Of a DNA stretch of 64,000 nucleotides, positions 22,296-33,411 are shown in pieces. The DNA comes from Shinisaurus crocodilurus (taxonomy: Eukaryota; Chordata; Lepidosauria; Squamata; Shinisauridae). Under the pieces are notes generated by a model. It was not told where the DNA came from and did no database searches. It was given only the letters and a program-made list of their open reading frames with translations. The position numbers were made by a program, and so were the translations under genes. The DNA lies in assembly GCA_021292165.1 (NCBI GenBank), contig CM037880.1, positions 136,216,564 to 136,280,563 of the forward strand, in the 5' to 3' direction. The first letter of the stretch is position 1; each line of letters opens with the position of its first letter.

Positions 22296-22473
22296 AGAAC
22301 TGCTAACATATGAAATAATAAGAATGATAGATGATAGTTTATAATCTTATTTTACTGAAACTTCCAAAATTCACCTACTGGTATGCAGCTGTTATGTCAC
22401 CACTGTTTCTGAAATTTTAAGTTTGAAATTGAAATAGTAAGTTAAGGGAAAGAGGAATCAAGCTGGTTTAAGA

Positions 22474-22906
22474 CAGGGATGCAGAACCTCTTTCACCCTG
22501 AGGCCCAAATTCCATTTCAGAGCTTTCCAGGCCACATTCCAGTAGTGACTAGGGTTAAGGAGCTATCCATGGTGCTAACCAGCTTTTCTGATAGGGCAGT
22601 GTTCTCCAACCTTGGTCCCCAGATGTTTTTGGCCTACAACTCCCAGCATGCCCCAGCCAGCTATGCTGGCTGGGGCATGCTGGGAGTTGTAGGCCAAAAA
22701 CATCTGGGGACCCAAGGTTGGAGAACACTGCCTTAGGAAAAGCATTCCAACCTTTTAGAATGGGGAAGAAACTGCACAACAGCCTGGAAACCATCAAACA
22801 ATCAGTGGTGGGAAGAAAGGGGGTGGGGGCAGGGAAAGGGGGTGGGGCCATTTGGGACCCCTGGAGGGCCAGATTTGACCATCAAGCATAAGGTTCTGCA
22901 TTCCTG
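22474..22906. mobile_element. Family C hAT element interrupted by a B/A composite
   Basis: Inverted ends CAGGGATGCAGAACC and ggttctgcattcctg bound the element. The flanking 8-mers GTTTAAGA (22466-22473) and GTTCAAGT (22907-22914) match at 6 of 8. In the middle, 22551-22730 is foreign: part of family B plus a whole family A element. Family C sequence resumes with ccttaggaaaagcattcc, comparable to 18980-19000. Confidence 0.75.
22597..22730. mobile_element. Family A hAT MITE within a duplicated composite
   Basis: A 134-bp hairpin with family A ends. The left flank tctgataggg equals that of the 20599 copy apart from one base, but the right flank is ccttagga, so there is no target duplication here. 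It therefore did not insert at this site alone; it arrived together with its family B flank. Confidence 0.85.
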
Positions 22907-22914
22907 GTTCAAGT

Positions 22915-23905
22915 TAAAGGCAATAATAGCTTATCTACATTGTGTAACTGGCAATGTTACTGTCGTATAACCTCCTTCGGTGAAACCTTATTAATTCCAG
23001 AGCAAAAAAGCTTTAAAAACATTGATCTAATTTAAAGTAATCAATTACTGACCACCTTGATACACCAAAATGGAAAGGTAGTAAGTAACGCTTCAGGAAG
23101 CCATATTTTACAATACTTCAGCAGTCTGAAAGGCATACACAAGACAAGTTATCTAATATTATTCAAAAGCAATTCTGCAGAAACATGGTGAAGGGGGCAG
23201 TAACACAACTTCAGAAACAGCATCAGTAAGATAATTGAGATGCAACTTGAATTCCTATCATTTCTGCCAAAAGTAGCCGTGCCAGGTATATGGAAAATGT
23301 ATCTGAAGAGGTTGCTACAGGGATTAAGAGTAAAAAAAATTGGGAAGCTCCCAGAAGGGATACAATGCAGGACCATGTGAGCTTTCAATAACTTTTTCCA
23401 GGTTTTAACAAGTTCTTTCTTTTATGCCATGGCATTATAGCTCTTGAGTCTAAGCAAACACATGCTTACTGTAAGAGCACACCCCACAGAAATAGGGAGA
23501 GGATCCCAGGTAGGCATGGTAGGAAGCCACACCATTTTGTTAGCCCAGTATCTGTTTATGGTCTGCACTTTGGACAAGATTGCACTGTGCGTTCTGGCAG
23601 GGGACTGTGACCATGCATTCTGACAGACAGGACACTGAACTGTGTGTTCTGACAGGGCAGTGTCAGAGTGTTCAGACCTTGTGGTTTATAAAACTTAGCT
23701 CTGGCCGGCGTCAAGTGTAGGCACGGTTGGACACCTGCCAGGGGCCCACTGATAAGAGCCCCTTAGAGTTGCTCCTCCTCTTCACCATGGCAACCTACGT
23801 TTTCACCTCCCTGCTCTGGCCCAGACAGTGGTGGTGGCGAGAAGGAGGAGCAGTAGATGCCACTGCCTACCCTGCCCGCCGAAGGGCCAAACTAGACATG
23901 ACATG
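22915..23905. other. Mostly unique sequence
   Basis: No coding signal. A direct repeat of about 18 bp (gttctgacagggcagtgt type) occurs near 23595-23660. The end of the stretch (gggccaaactagacatgac) is a family L end, which hosts the following hAT insertion. Confidence 0.4.
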
Positions 23906-23913
23906 GGAAATCC

Positions 23914-24696
23914 CAGGGATGGGGACTCGGACTCAAGGACTCGACTCATGAGTCGGACTGAGTCCCCCCTCTGACTCGACTCGGACTCGAGTCCCAATAT
24001 TTTTAATGGGACTCGAGACTCGACTCGGGACTCGAGACCAAGGACTCGTCAACATCCCTGGGCTGTTGACGAGTCTTCTGGCTGTGCCAGAAGGAGCGCG
24101 ATCACCGGTGAAGAGCGCATGGAAGCGAGGTGCGCCGCTGCTCGGCCACTATGGACAGCTACCAGGAGCACAGCCCCAACGATGTGTTGAGATTTATTTT
24201 GATTGATGTGTTGTTGTGGGGGGTTAGGGTTATGGTCAGCCATTTTGGGTTTGGCTGCCTCTGCCTGCCTGTTTGGGGTTCCCAGCCTCCTCTGCCTGCC
24301 TGGTCTCTTCTTGACCTGTTCAACAGTTGAATTGTCCAAGACAAAGGCCTCTGCCTGCCTGCTTTGGGGTTCCCTGCCTCCTCTGCCTGCCTGGTTATTT
24401 TGGGTTTGTCTGCCTGGTCTGTTCTTGCCAAAATCAGTTGCAGAGTTTTGAAATAAAAAGGCACACTTGTGCCTAGAATTTATTTAAGCCACACATCTGA
24501 AGTAGCCTTATTTTGTTGGGGGGAAACCCCATTGATTTTAATAGGGACTCGTGGAGTCCGTTTTGGGAGTGACTCAGGACTCGGGACTCGTGAGTCACCA
24601 TTTTGGACCAAGTACTCGGACTCGGACTCGAGACTCGGGTCCAAAGACTCGTGACTCGACTCGTGACTCGAGACCAAGGACTCTTCAACATCCCTG
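23914..24696. mobile_element. hAT element with ACTCG-rich ends, copy 1
   Basis: The element begins CAGGGATG, ends CATCCCTG, and perfect 8-bp duplications GGAAATCC flank it (23906-23913 and 24697-24704). About 145 bp at the left and 155 bp at the right are packed with ACTCG and CGAGT pentamers, many joined as gactcgagtc palindromes. Such subterminal motif arrays are where hAT transposases bind. The left array closes with a second CATCCCTG at 24053-24060, making a 147-bp sub-element. The core (24235-24520) is shared with the copy at 50634-51310, and the segment 24061-24235 is private to this copy. No transposase seen. Confidence 0.9.
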
Positions 24697-24997
24697 GGAA
24701 ATCCATGATGGGATCTCGCAAAGACTTTTTCTTTGGATAAAAGCAGTTATGAGGGTGCAATTTGCATCAGGGCCAATGATCCTGATGCAGATCACTCTTT
24801 CCTCCCTGGAAAGACCAATCTGGGGGAGGGAGTGAGTGGAGTACCTTCTCCGGGGCAGGGGGGAGTTTGGCAGCAGGGGGTCAGGGCACACTTGCGAGGC
24901 CACAATTAAGGCCTTGGGGCGCCGCATGCAGCCGTTGGGCTGCAGGTTGTGCAGCCGTAGTGTATAGGATTGCAGCTGTACCTGCTTTTCTCGGTTA

Positions 24998-25246
24998 CAG
25001 TAATACCTTGGATTGCAAGTAACTTGGTTTGAGAGCGTTCTGCAAGACAAGCAAATTTTTAAATATTTATTAAAAAAAATTTTACTTGATATACAAGTGA
25101 CGTCTTGCAATACAAGTACTGTAGTACGGCTTAAATTAAAAATCTCTGTACAAATTTTTTTGGGGGGATTTTGTTTTGATATAAGAGTGTTTTGGATACA
25201 AGCACGTTTCCGGAACGAATTATGCTCTCAATCCAAGGCATGACTG
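24998..25246. mobile_element. Tigger-like (pogo group) MITE
   Basis: The ends CAGTAATACCTTGGATTG and caatccaaggcatgactg are inverted with a few mismatches, and TA dinucleotides flank both sides (24996-24997 and 25247-25248), the target duplication of Tc1/mariner-type elements. Length is 249 bp. The subterminal phrases tgcaagtaacttgg and ttccggaacgaattat are also typical of Tigger-derived MITEs. Non-coding. Confidence 0.75.
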
Positions 25247-25249
25247 TAA

Positions 25250-26121
25250 TTTTGTAGCTCTTACATAGTACTATGGGGTCTGTTCCATTTACCAAAAAGT
25301 ATGAGTAATTTTTGCTGGTGGAAGATATATCAACTAGACTGCAAGTATTTTTGTCTGGTTGCTTCCCTGCTTCTTCATAGCTATGCAGCAGAAGCATCTC
25401 CCCCCTCAGAATTCTAAGTCCTTTGAAATATGTACTGCTTGCAACTGTACTGGTTATAGGTTGTCTATCAATTTTTAAAGGATTGGGTGGGGGAGAGAAA
25501 CTGGATTGGCTCCCACTAGATCTTTTGTTAAGTTTCTGTGGATGGATCTGTGTCATGTATCTTCACACACTATAGCAAGATTGTTTTCGGAGAAGTTTTG
25601 TAATAGTAACTGAACATCTTTTATATAACCTTACAGTAAAATATATATATTTTAGGCCATCATTTTCAGAAAGAGCTAATGATCTGGGGTTGCTCTGATT
25701 GAAAGCATGGACTGGGCTGGCCTGATTTTCGATTCATTTATTTGGTGACCCCGCTAGCTATCTCATTTCCGAACAGAAGAGAAGCCTAATGGTGACACCA
25801 TTTTTATTCCTTTCAAACAGCAATGTCCATTGTAAGGGACACAGTAATTTAAAATGTAGAAATACAATAGCGTAGAGAACAAAATCCATCAACAAACATA
25901 TATAGGCTGCAAAATCCAGAGATAGACAGAGACAGCTCTTATTACTAGGATTAATTTAGGCAAAGGGTAACTTAAATGAGATAATGGGGAAATGTCTGCT
26001 CTATTGTAAACTAGTCCTGTTAGGAAACCCTCATTACCTTGTACTGAATGATAAAGCCGCAAGGCCAGATCTTGCCCTTTCTTATTGTGTAAGGCTACAA
26101 ATTCCTTGCAACCGCATGGAT

Positions 26122-26166
<45 letters not shown>

Positions 26167-26305
26167 ATATATCTGTTCAGTGGCCTTAAATGAATGCTGG
26201 TGGCACCACTGGGGAATGACCTTACCTGCAATGAATTCACCTGCTCTCCTTCTATCCTGTGGAATCCAGTTCTGTTAAGATGTAATATCCTTGTGCAGGC
26301 TGGTA
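25250..26305. other. Unique sequence with a (TG)n tract
   Basis: No gene. A (TG)n microsatellite lies at about 26131-26163. The phrase gctggtggcaccactgggg at 26198-26216 resembles a family B end. Confidence 0.5.
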
Positions 26306-26307
26306 AG

Positions 26308-26506
26308 CAGTGTGGGCTGGTGGCCCCAAATTGTCAGTGGGTGGTGTATCCATTCCGGGTTTTACTCTGAACTATCCATGGTTCTGCACCCCAATCCCCC
26401 CAAAATAGGTTCAGCACCATGGATAGCTCCTTCAAAGTTCAGGCTAAAGCCCAGAGTGGATACACTGCCCCACTGGCATTGGAGCCACCAGCTACTGCTG
26501 CTGGTA
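26308..26506. mobile_element. Family B palindromic element, uninterrupted copy
   Basis: The left arm (gctggtggccccaaattgtc, ggtgtatccattccgg, actatccatggttctgcac) faces the right arm (agcaccatggatagctcc, agagtggatacactgcccc, gcattggagccacc). The central spacer is about 30 bp. This copy defines the normal family B structure against the copies at 20488 and 22551. Confidence 0.75.
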
Positions 26507-26611
26507 AGGAGAAAAATGGGTATGGCAAGGTGAGGCAGGGGTGGACAGCTCCTAATAACCATGGAACCTGTCCCCCTTCCATTTTGTACACTTGTCTGTA
26601 ATGTTTCAGGG

Positions 26612-26758
26612 CAGCCTTCCCTGACCGGGTGCCCCCCCCAGATGTGTTGGTTGGACTACAATTCCCATCATCCCCAGCCATGATGGCCATTGACCATGCA
26701 GGCCGGGGATGATGGAAGTTGTGGTCCAACAAATCTGGTGGACACTTGGGGAAGGCTG
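26612..26758. mobile_element. Family F hAT-like MITE
   Basis: Starts CAGCCTTCCCTGACC and ends ggggaaggctg, with arms that include ggactacaattcccatcat. The flanking 8-mers TTTCAGGG (26604-26611) and TTTTAGGA (26759-26766) match at 6 of 8, consistent with an old 8-bp duplication. Confidence 0.75.
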
Positions 26759-27090
26759 TTTTAGGAACTCTTTTGTAAGCAGGATACAAGATACAAGGTG
26801 TATGTTTATTCAGGCTTCTAACTGGGTTTCTATGATGGTAAGATGGGGTTTTGAGGTACAAAGATAGAGAGTGTGGTCTGGGATATAGATAGATATAGAT
26901 ATAGGTATAGATTGTACTTACAAATGTGTTCTCCCTAATAGCCATCCTTCTGATGGTTCTTTATCTTTATTCCAAACCTCTATGAAGGTCTTTGGTCAGC
27001 CCTTCAAATAGAGGACTGTCCTCTATTTGAGGGGACACATGGCCACCCTAGCACTGCAAGTCAAATAGCTCAGGCCAGGCTATGCACACA

Positions 27091-27441
27091 GCGGGCTTTT
27101 CTACATGAGGCAATTATCCTGCACTGGTCATTCCCTACTCACAGTTGTTAATGGGTTCTTCAGAAAACAACGTGACCCTCCAGTTTCGCTTCTGTGTCTA
27201 GCCAGCACTTTCAGTGAGTGTTTTTAGAGCAGGGAAAATGCAGCATTTAATTGTGAAAGCGAAAGAAAGCATCATTTCTTCTTGTGTATTTGCGTTATTC
27301 CACTGTACCACAGTGCCACCTAGAGGTCATGTAGCAGAGAAGCAGGAAAGGAAATGCTCCTCGTGCAGTGCTCGGATCTCAATTCTGTGACAAAAGCAAA
27401 AGCAGATATAGTGGATTAACAGCCTCATGTAGATAAAGCTC
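27091..27441. mobile_element. Family J DNA transposon
   Basis: The left end gggcttttctacatgaggca is inverted relative to the right end cctcatgtagataaagct. The interior shares tgaccctccagtttcgcttc and tgtaccacagtgccacctag with the copy at 44042-44389. Non-coding, about 350 bp. Confidence 0.75.
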
Positions 27442-27468
27442 AGCAAAACAAAAGTGGTGTATTTTAAT

Positions 27469-27642
27469 CTAGCCCAGTATTCTCGACTCTGTCTGGCAGC
27501 GGCTCTCCAGGATGTCAGGCTGAGGTCTTTCCTATCAGCTGCTCCCTGAGATCCTATTAACTGGAGATGCCAGGGGGCTGCACCTTGGTGGGCCATTCTG
27601 CGTACAAAGCAGGTACTGTGCTACTGAGCTGTCGTTCTTCCT
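27469..27642 (-). mobile_element. SINE derived from tRNA-Ala
   Basis: Read on the minus strand, the head matches a tRNA-Ala-like sequence (agctcagtagcacagtacc, the A-box region), followed by tgccagttaataggatctc-like body sequence and cagtattctc near the tail. A better copy lies at 30214-30413. It is a retroposon, not a functional tRNA gene, because the B-box and acceptor pairing are degraded. Confidence 0.7.
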
Positions 27643-29090
27643 ATTGTGGCATATGATCATGTGCCCATAACTGTAGTTTTTCATATGGTTGTTCCAATTT
27701 TTTTTTTTTAACAAGTTACATTTTGGATCAAAATTCTATAGAGTTCTTTTATAGAAAAGAAGCATCCCATCTTTCCCCAAAACTGAGCTTTCTGGTGATT
27801 TTAAAAAAGCCTCACTGCTTTCAGGCCCAGACATGAGTAGGAAGCTTTCAAGTTATATAAAAATAGAACCAGAGCTTATTAAACATTAAGCGCCTGTTTT
27901 TTGTCTGGAGGATATGGGACCAAGGGCTTTTAATCCTTTATTTTTACACAGCACTAAGATTTTTGAGGCTATGACTGTAAACAGATGAAGAATGACATAA
28001 TGGCCTGTCGTTCCTTCATACAGCTAGTGTCATGTGATTGTCAATTTTGTGTCTCTAAATGCCTTCAGCATACCATGTGCCGTGATGATAGTGCACTTTG
28101 TCACTTCCTTACATTTGAATTGTTGAATGTATAACTTGAGCCTTAATGGCTTTTTCCAAGCGCCATGTCATTCGGTTATTGACTCCTGCCTGAGAGTCAT
28201 TTCCACTCAATAAACAATTGCCCTTCCAAGATGAATAATTGCCCTTCCAAGATGAACAAAGAGGCGAATGAAAGTCAGATCAGAATACTAGGTGAAACTG
28301 AACAACCAGATCTTTTTTACAGGAGCTGTTCCATTTCCCCAAGATCGGACCCTTTCATTTGGCTGAAGTCACAATTTTTCTGATGAAGCTTCTGACAGCA
28401 ACACTCCATACCTCCTTTGCAGAAACACATATCCTCTTGTTTTCAACAGTAGGTATTTTGCTTTCTGGCATGCAATATTCCACAAAGTATCCTGATTAAA
28501 TTCGGGGAGTAAGAACAAAACACTTCAATAGCAACTGAATTGCATTTTCAGAAAGTCTCGGGAGAGTTCAAGAGAAGCTATGATGATGCACTGTGGGAAG
28601 CTTATTCAAAAGCCTATGGAGCAACGTAGTGTCCTTTAATTCCTCATCCCCCTTGGTGGGCAAAGGTTCATATTGTCCCCTTGACAATGCCATTTTTATA
28701 CTGTGCAATTTGACAGCGCTTTTTCTAGGCATTATCCATAAAGAATGCCATATGCTTTTAAAAACCGTGGTAGACACATGGCTAGAAAAGAAAGCAAGGC
28801 AACAAATCTCAGAGCAGTCATGAAGGGTTGGTGGTTAACATGTCTACTAAGGCTTGTTCCCAAGTAAGCGGGTATAGGATTTGCAGACGAAGAGAAATAA
28901 AACTAGTGCTACTGAAACATATAAAAATTAAAAACCTTTTAAAATGTAGCAATAGATTTTAAAGTGTAAATCACCACCACAACAACAAGCGGATGAAAAA
29001 ATATATCAGCCATTTTCTACCCAGGTGATGGACTGCTCCAATTCCCTTTGACTGGTGCTCTCCATGCAGCAGCGGTGTTCCCAGTTGTGG
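27643..29090. other. Unique sequence
   Basis: No coding or repeat signal for most of the stretch. A tandem pair of about 21 bp (aattgcccttccaagatgaa) lies at 28216-28256. The AT-rich part at 28060-28215 is repeat-free and could include conserved non-coding sequence, which cannot be judged without alignment. Confidence 0.4.
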
Positions 29091-29094
29091 AAGA

Positions 29095-29944
29095 GTCTAA
29101 ATCATGCTGAAGCTGAACCCCGACAAGACCTAGGTACTTCTGGTGGGGGACAAGGGGAGGCTAGGGGATGTTGACCTGGTGCTGAATGGGGTACATTTAC
29201 CCCTGAAGGACCAGGTCCGTAGCTTGGGGGTCATTCTAGACTCCCAGCTGTCCATGGAGGCTCAGGTGGCAGCTGTGAGCTGGGCGGCGCTGTATCAACT
29301 CCATCTGATACGGCAGCTGCGCCCCTACCTTCCTAATCACCTGCTCCCATCAGTGGTTCATGCCTTGGTCTCCTCTCACCTAGACTACTGTAATGCGCTC
29401 TACGTGGGGTTACCTTTGAAGACGGTTCGGAAGCTACAGCTGGTACAGAACACAGCGGCTCGCCTGGTTAAAGGCAGCCACCGGCGGGATCACATCACGC
29501 CAGTGCTCAAGGAGCTGCACTGGCTACCAGTTGCTTGCCGAGCCAAATTCAAGGTGTTGGTTTTGACCTTTGAAACCCTATACGGCTCCGGTCCAGTCTA
29601 TCTCAAGGAGCGTCTCCAGCAACACCAAGTAGGCCACTCAACAAGATCTGCCACTGACAGCCTTCTCCTTGTCCCATCAGCCAGAGCAGCTAGACTGGTG
29701 GGGATGAGGAAGAGGGCCTTTTCTGTGGCGGCCCCCGTACTGTGGAACTCTCTCCCGAGTGACCTCCACCATGCCCCCTCTCTGCTGAGCTTCCACTGCG
29801 CACTAAAAACCTGGCTGTTCAGGCGGGAATATGGGGTGGGTTAAGATGTTAATTTTTTAAATATTGTTTTAAATGTATTTTATCTTGTTTTTATCCTTTG
29901 TACATCGCCCAGGGTGGCCAGTTGCCGGCCAGATGGGCAATAAA

Positions 29945-29996
<52 letters not shown>
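29095..29996 (+). pseudogene. L2-like LINE 3' end with (GAT)n tail
   Basis: From about 29107 the frame reads LKLNPDKT, then a TAG stop, then VLLVGDKG, and stays open to 29844: VRSLGVILDSQLSM, LVSSHLDYCNALYVGLPLKT, LQLVQNTAARLV, LHWLPVACRAKFKVLVLTFE and FSVAAPVLWNSLPSDL. This is the C-terminal third of an L2-group reverse transcriptase with only one stop, so it is among the younger L2 copies here. The 3'UTR (atcgcccagggtggccagtt) ends in a GAT/ATG microsatellite at 29946-29996, which served as the element's tail. The start is a 5' truncation. Confidence 0.9.
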
Positions 29997-30000
<4 letters not shown>

Positions 30001-30213
30001 AAGCAGTTCTCTAAATTATTGCAGGTTCCAGCTATTGTATTAACAGCACAGGGGAAGTACTGTTAACAGTACTTTCCCTCACTCTTATGCTTGTAAGAGT
30101 GCTGGCAGACAGAGAAGGTCAGTGCAAATATCACGCTGCCAATTGCTTCCCATACTAAAGTGGCTGGGAGTGGGCTGCAGAATCCTACACACACACACAC
30201 CCCATACTTCCTG

Positions 30214-30413
30214 GTAGGGAACATGGGAAGGAACATAAGGTACATACGGAGTGGTCTTATATTGAACCAGCAGACCATTGGTCCATCTAGCTCAGTATTG
30301 TCAACCCTGATTGGCAGCCTTCTCCATGATTTCAGACAAGGGCATCTAGAGGTGCCAGGGAGTGAACCTGGGACCTTTTATGCTCTGCCACTGAGCTATG
30401 GTCCTTCCCCTTC
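30214..30413 (-). mobile_element. SINE derived from tRNA-Ala, well preserved
   Basis: On the minus strand: ccatagctcagtggcagagc (A box) followed by ggtcccaggttcactccctgg (B box region) and the unrelated body with gccaatcagggttgacaata. The head closely follows tRNA-Ala. A polymerase III promoter may remain. A CA tract lies just upstream at 30189-30203. Confidence 0.8.
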
Positions 30414-30512
30414 TGGAGCACAAATTCTTACTAGACTTATCCCTAGTTACACAGCATCAACAGCAACATTCTGCATTTAGGGTTAACCAGAACTCTTGCT
30501 TAATCCAAGGGT

Positions 30513-30727
30513 GCTTCCAGGTGAGGCTTTTATTGCATTGTTGCCCTACCTCATTCACAGAATTCTGCAGGAGGCTCAGATGTCGTCTTCTACTTGTAAC
30601 CCTCTTACGCTTTCCTACCACTCCTTCCATCTTTTTTCTTACCATGGAAAATCCGTTAAGGAAGGAAAGATGGAATAGCTACACAATGCTTTCAGATTGT
30701 TAGTGCTAGGATCCCTCCATCTGGAAG
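30513..30727. mobile_element. Family K DNA transposon
   Basis: The left end gggtgcttccagg and right end ctggaagccaccc are inverted, with CCAAG next to both ends as a possible duplication. The interior (cttttattgc, acctcattcacagaattctg, taaccctcttacgctttcc) recurs in reverse at 52712-52936. Non-coding, about 215 bp. Confidence 0.6.
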
Positions 30728-32405
30728 CCACCCAAGATTTGAAATCCACTTCAATCCATCATGGTTTCACATCCTAGGCTGAGAGCAAATTCTGTTTAGT
30801 TTTTAACCTTTGTTAACTTTGCTGTCAGCGTAATGGTTCGCCATGGCTGAGCTCAGCAGGTGAAATTTGTGCTCCAAAAAAGGAGGGGCGGATCATGATC
30901 AAGAAACCTGCAATTTAACTTCCACACTAGCCCAATGAGTCTGGTATATGGATCAGAGAGAGATAGTCCTGGCATATGGGTCAGAGGGATATAGAGCTCC
31001 ATGATATAGGTCCATCCACACCAAAGGTTTATTGCAGTATTGTATCGCTGCCATGACTTGCAGGGCACATGATGTATGCAGTTTTCAGTGCTGGTCATGC
31101 TAGTCTTGCGTAATTGTCCTTTGTTTCTTCCAGAATTTCCCGAACAAGGTTTATCAAGTTTTTTTTTCAGTTATTGTGGTTTGCTGTCGCAGTACGCGGC
31201 TAGTGTGTGCTAAAGTTGTGCTGTTGTTGCCCGCCCGAGGTGTGGCCATGAAAGTGTCACCACTGGAGTTAGCCAGTAGTTTTTGAGGGGCAGTGGAAAT
31301 GCAGCGTGACGTATGTCTCCCAAACTGGTGGGGAAGAGAGGTGTCCACCATTTGTTGTTGTGCAGCCGTTTGACTTCTTCCCCGGAAGCTTCTTAATTTT
31401 TTATTTTTTATTGTAAATGTTCATGCGCACCTCTGCACCTCCGCACCGGCTGCTTTGGGAAATTGCATTTGGGCGCTTTTTAAAAAAACAACAACAAATT
31501 CGCTCCTGCACATGTGCGCACCTCCGCATAGACATAGGGGACCAGGAAAAAAACAACAACCCCTCTTGTGAAATGGCAGTTTCCCTTGCATGTGAAGGGC
31601 AGTACCCTTAGTATAACCGCCATGGAGTTTGAGAGGGGACAGGAGTGGGAGGCTTTCCCCCTTGTTTTAACAGCCGTGTTCACCCCCTTTCTTTAAAGAT
31701 CACACCTGCGCTTGTTTGCATCTGCGCAGAGACCACGAAGCAAAAAAGAGCCCTTTTCAAGGGAACGCACAGTTCTACCGCTACAGAGTTAGGTGTGGGG
31801 TAGCAAACCGGGATGAGTGCAGTACATTTAACAAGAGTGTGCCCTGTGAGGAGTGACTGCGGAATGTGAATATAGCTAACCTGACGCTATACAGTGTAAT
31901 GTAGATCATCCGCCCCATGTCTTTTAACTCAAGGCTGGTTGACTGTTCCATTGGAATATGAATGAATAAGTATTACTAAGAGATTTGCAGTTTCATTTTA
32001 AGAATACAGCTACCTGAACTACCTATGACTGATTTGGCTTAATGCAAAGCAAAGCAAAACCAAATGAAACAAAACAAAATGAAAACCACAAAAGCTGACC
32101 TGACTGAAAAATAGGAGTCCTTCTTCAAAGCCATCAGATATCAAAGAGATTGAGGGATTTGTGTGTAACTTAATAGCATTCTTACTAAACTACAAAGGAT
32201 ACAGTGCAGTTGAAAGGGACTCCTATAGTCCCTTTGTATTCCAGTTTCCATGTTGAAAACACATTTGATTCAATTAGGTTGAAAACTTCAGTAGTATCAT
32301 TAGATTCTACTACAGTCAGTGTAGCAGAGATAGCTGTTACTGTGTGGTAAGGATGTTTACGCCCTTTAGAAACTCCATTAAGTTGAAACTTGGTGGTGGT
32401 GTTTT
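30728..32405. other. Unique sequence with GC-richer, possibly transposon-derived segment
   Basis: The segment 31150-31820 has several short complementary phrases (for example tgcgcacctctgcacctccg recurring as tgcgcacctccgcatag) and may be an unrecognised element. The rest is unique. No coding signal. Confidence 0.35.
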
Positions 32406-32415
32406 TAGTTACGCT

Positions 32416-32561
32416 CAGGGCTTTTTTTCTGGTGGAACTCACCGGAACTGAGTTCCAGCACCTTTTCTTCCATTAATTGCATTACAATTTAATCGCCATC
32501 TACTCCCGAGGAAATGTAATCCAAGAGTTCCGGTACCTTTTTCTCCAGAAAAAAAGCACTG
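32416..32561. mobile_element. Small hAT MITE with perfect target duplication
   Basis: The element starts CAGGGCTTTTTTTCTGG and ends CCAGAAAAAAAGCACTG. Perfect 8-bp duplications GTTACGCT flank it (32408-32415 and 32562-32569). The arms continue with ggaactcaccggaactgag opposite gagttccggtacc. Length 146 bp, non-coding. Confidence 0.9.
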
Positions 32562-32854
32562 GTTACGCTGATTATGTTTCAACCAACAGGAATTCAGTGG
32601 TGTGGCCTGGGTGCTTTTTCAGGCTGCCAAAAAAGAAGGGGGACAATCTACATCATGTTGAAATCATCAGTGGCCAAATTCCAATGGATTGTAATGGAGT
32701 TGGATTGCAAATGCTTTGCACTTAGTCTATTTAAAGATGATTATAGGTGCTGGGCTCTGAATCTGACATAAATGTGTCTTGGTGCCTCCTCCAATGTAAC
32801 ACTTTCTTCCACGGAAGTGCTTTTGTAATTGCTCCCACCCACTGTTTTTTTTAA

Positions 32855-33180
32855 AAAATTCCATTTTTATTACATTTCCAAAACAACAGCAACAACAAAA
32901 CAAAATACATACAACAACAAGAGCAACAACAAATAAAACTTAACAATATTAATACATAAACCCACCCCAATCCCTCCCCACTCAATCCACATTCAATTAT
33001 TATATTTCACTTCTTTATAAACTACTTCTTTATAAACTACTTCTTTTCATGAATCCCACAATTTTTATACGCTTCCGTCAACATTGATCTATTTGAATCT
33101 TTTTTCATATACTCTATGTACTGTCGCCAATCCTTCTTAAAAGTATCTTTTTTTCTTTGTTCTTCTATACAATCTTAACT
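32855..33180 (-). pseudogene. L1-type LINE 3' end
   Basis: The minus strand encodes FKKDWRQYIEYMKKDSNRSM then LTEAYKNCGIHEKK and a stop, matching the C-terminal end of L1/Tx1-type ORF2. The 3'UTR follows, containing a 15-bp unit (acttctttataaact on the plus strand) repeated about 2.6 times at 33009-33047, and an A-rich tail with AAC units. The insertion is 5'-truncated. Confidence 0.7.
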
Positions 33181-33342
33181 GTTGACACTGGGGATGAACA
33201 GGCAGGTAGAGACTACTGACAAAACATTTCCACTACATTTGTTCATCAGAAAACTGGTTTACACATTAGTTCAACTGTGTGTGGTGCTGCTTCTGTACTG
33301 TGACTTCATGGTTTGCTGTAACATCTAGCTTGGCATGCCCTG

Positions 33343-33410
33343 TCAAGGGGCCATAGCTCTGTGTGGTAGGGCACCTGCTCAGCCCCCAACATCTCCAGGT
33401 AGGACAGGAA
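33343..33410 (+). mobile_element. tRNA-Ala SINE fragment
   Basis: The phrases ggccatagctctgtgtggta, gggcacctgctc and acatctccaggtagg match the tRNA-like head of the SINE at 30214-30413 in the opposite orientation. The B-box region is deleted. Confidence 0.6.
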
Positions 33411-33411
33411 A

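Noticed and set aside
26439..26945. Minus-strand open frame of 168 codons
   Set aside because: It crosses a family B element, a family F element and an ATAG microsatellite, so the frame is chance.
30214..30413. Possible tRNA-Ala gene
   Set aside because: The tRNA-like head is fused to an unrelated SINE body and repeats elsewhere, so it is a retroposon rather than a tRNA gene.
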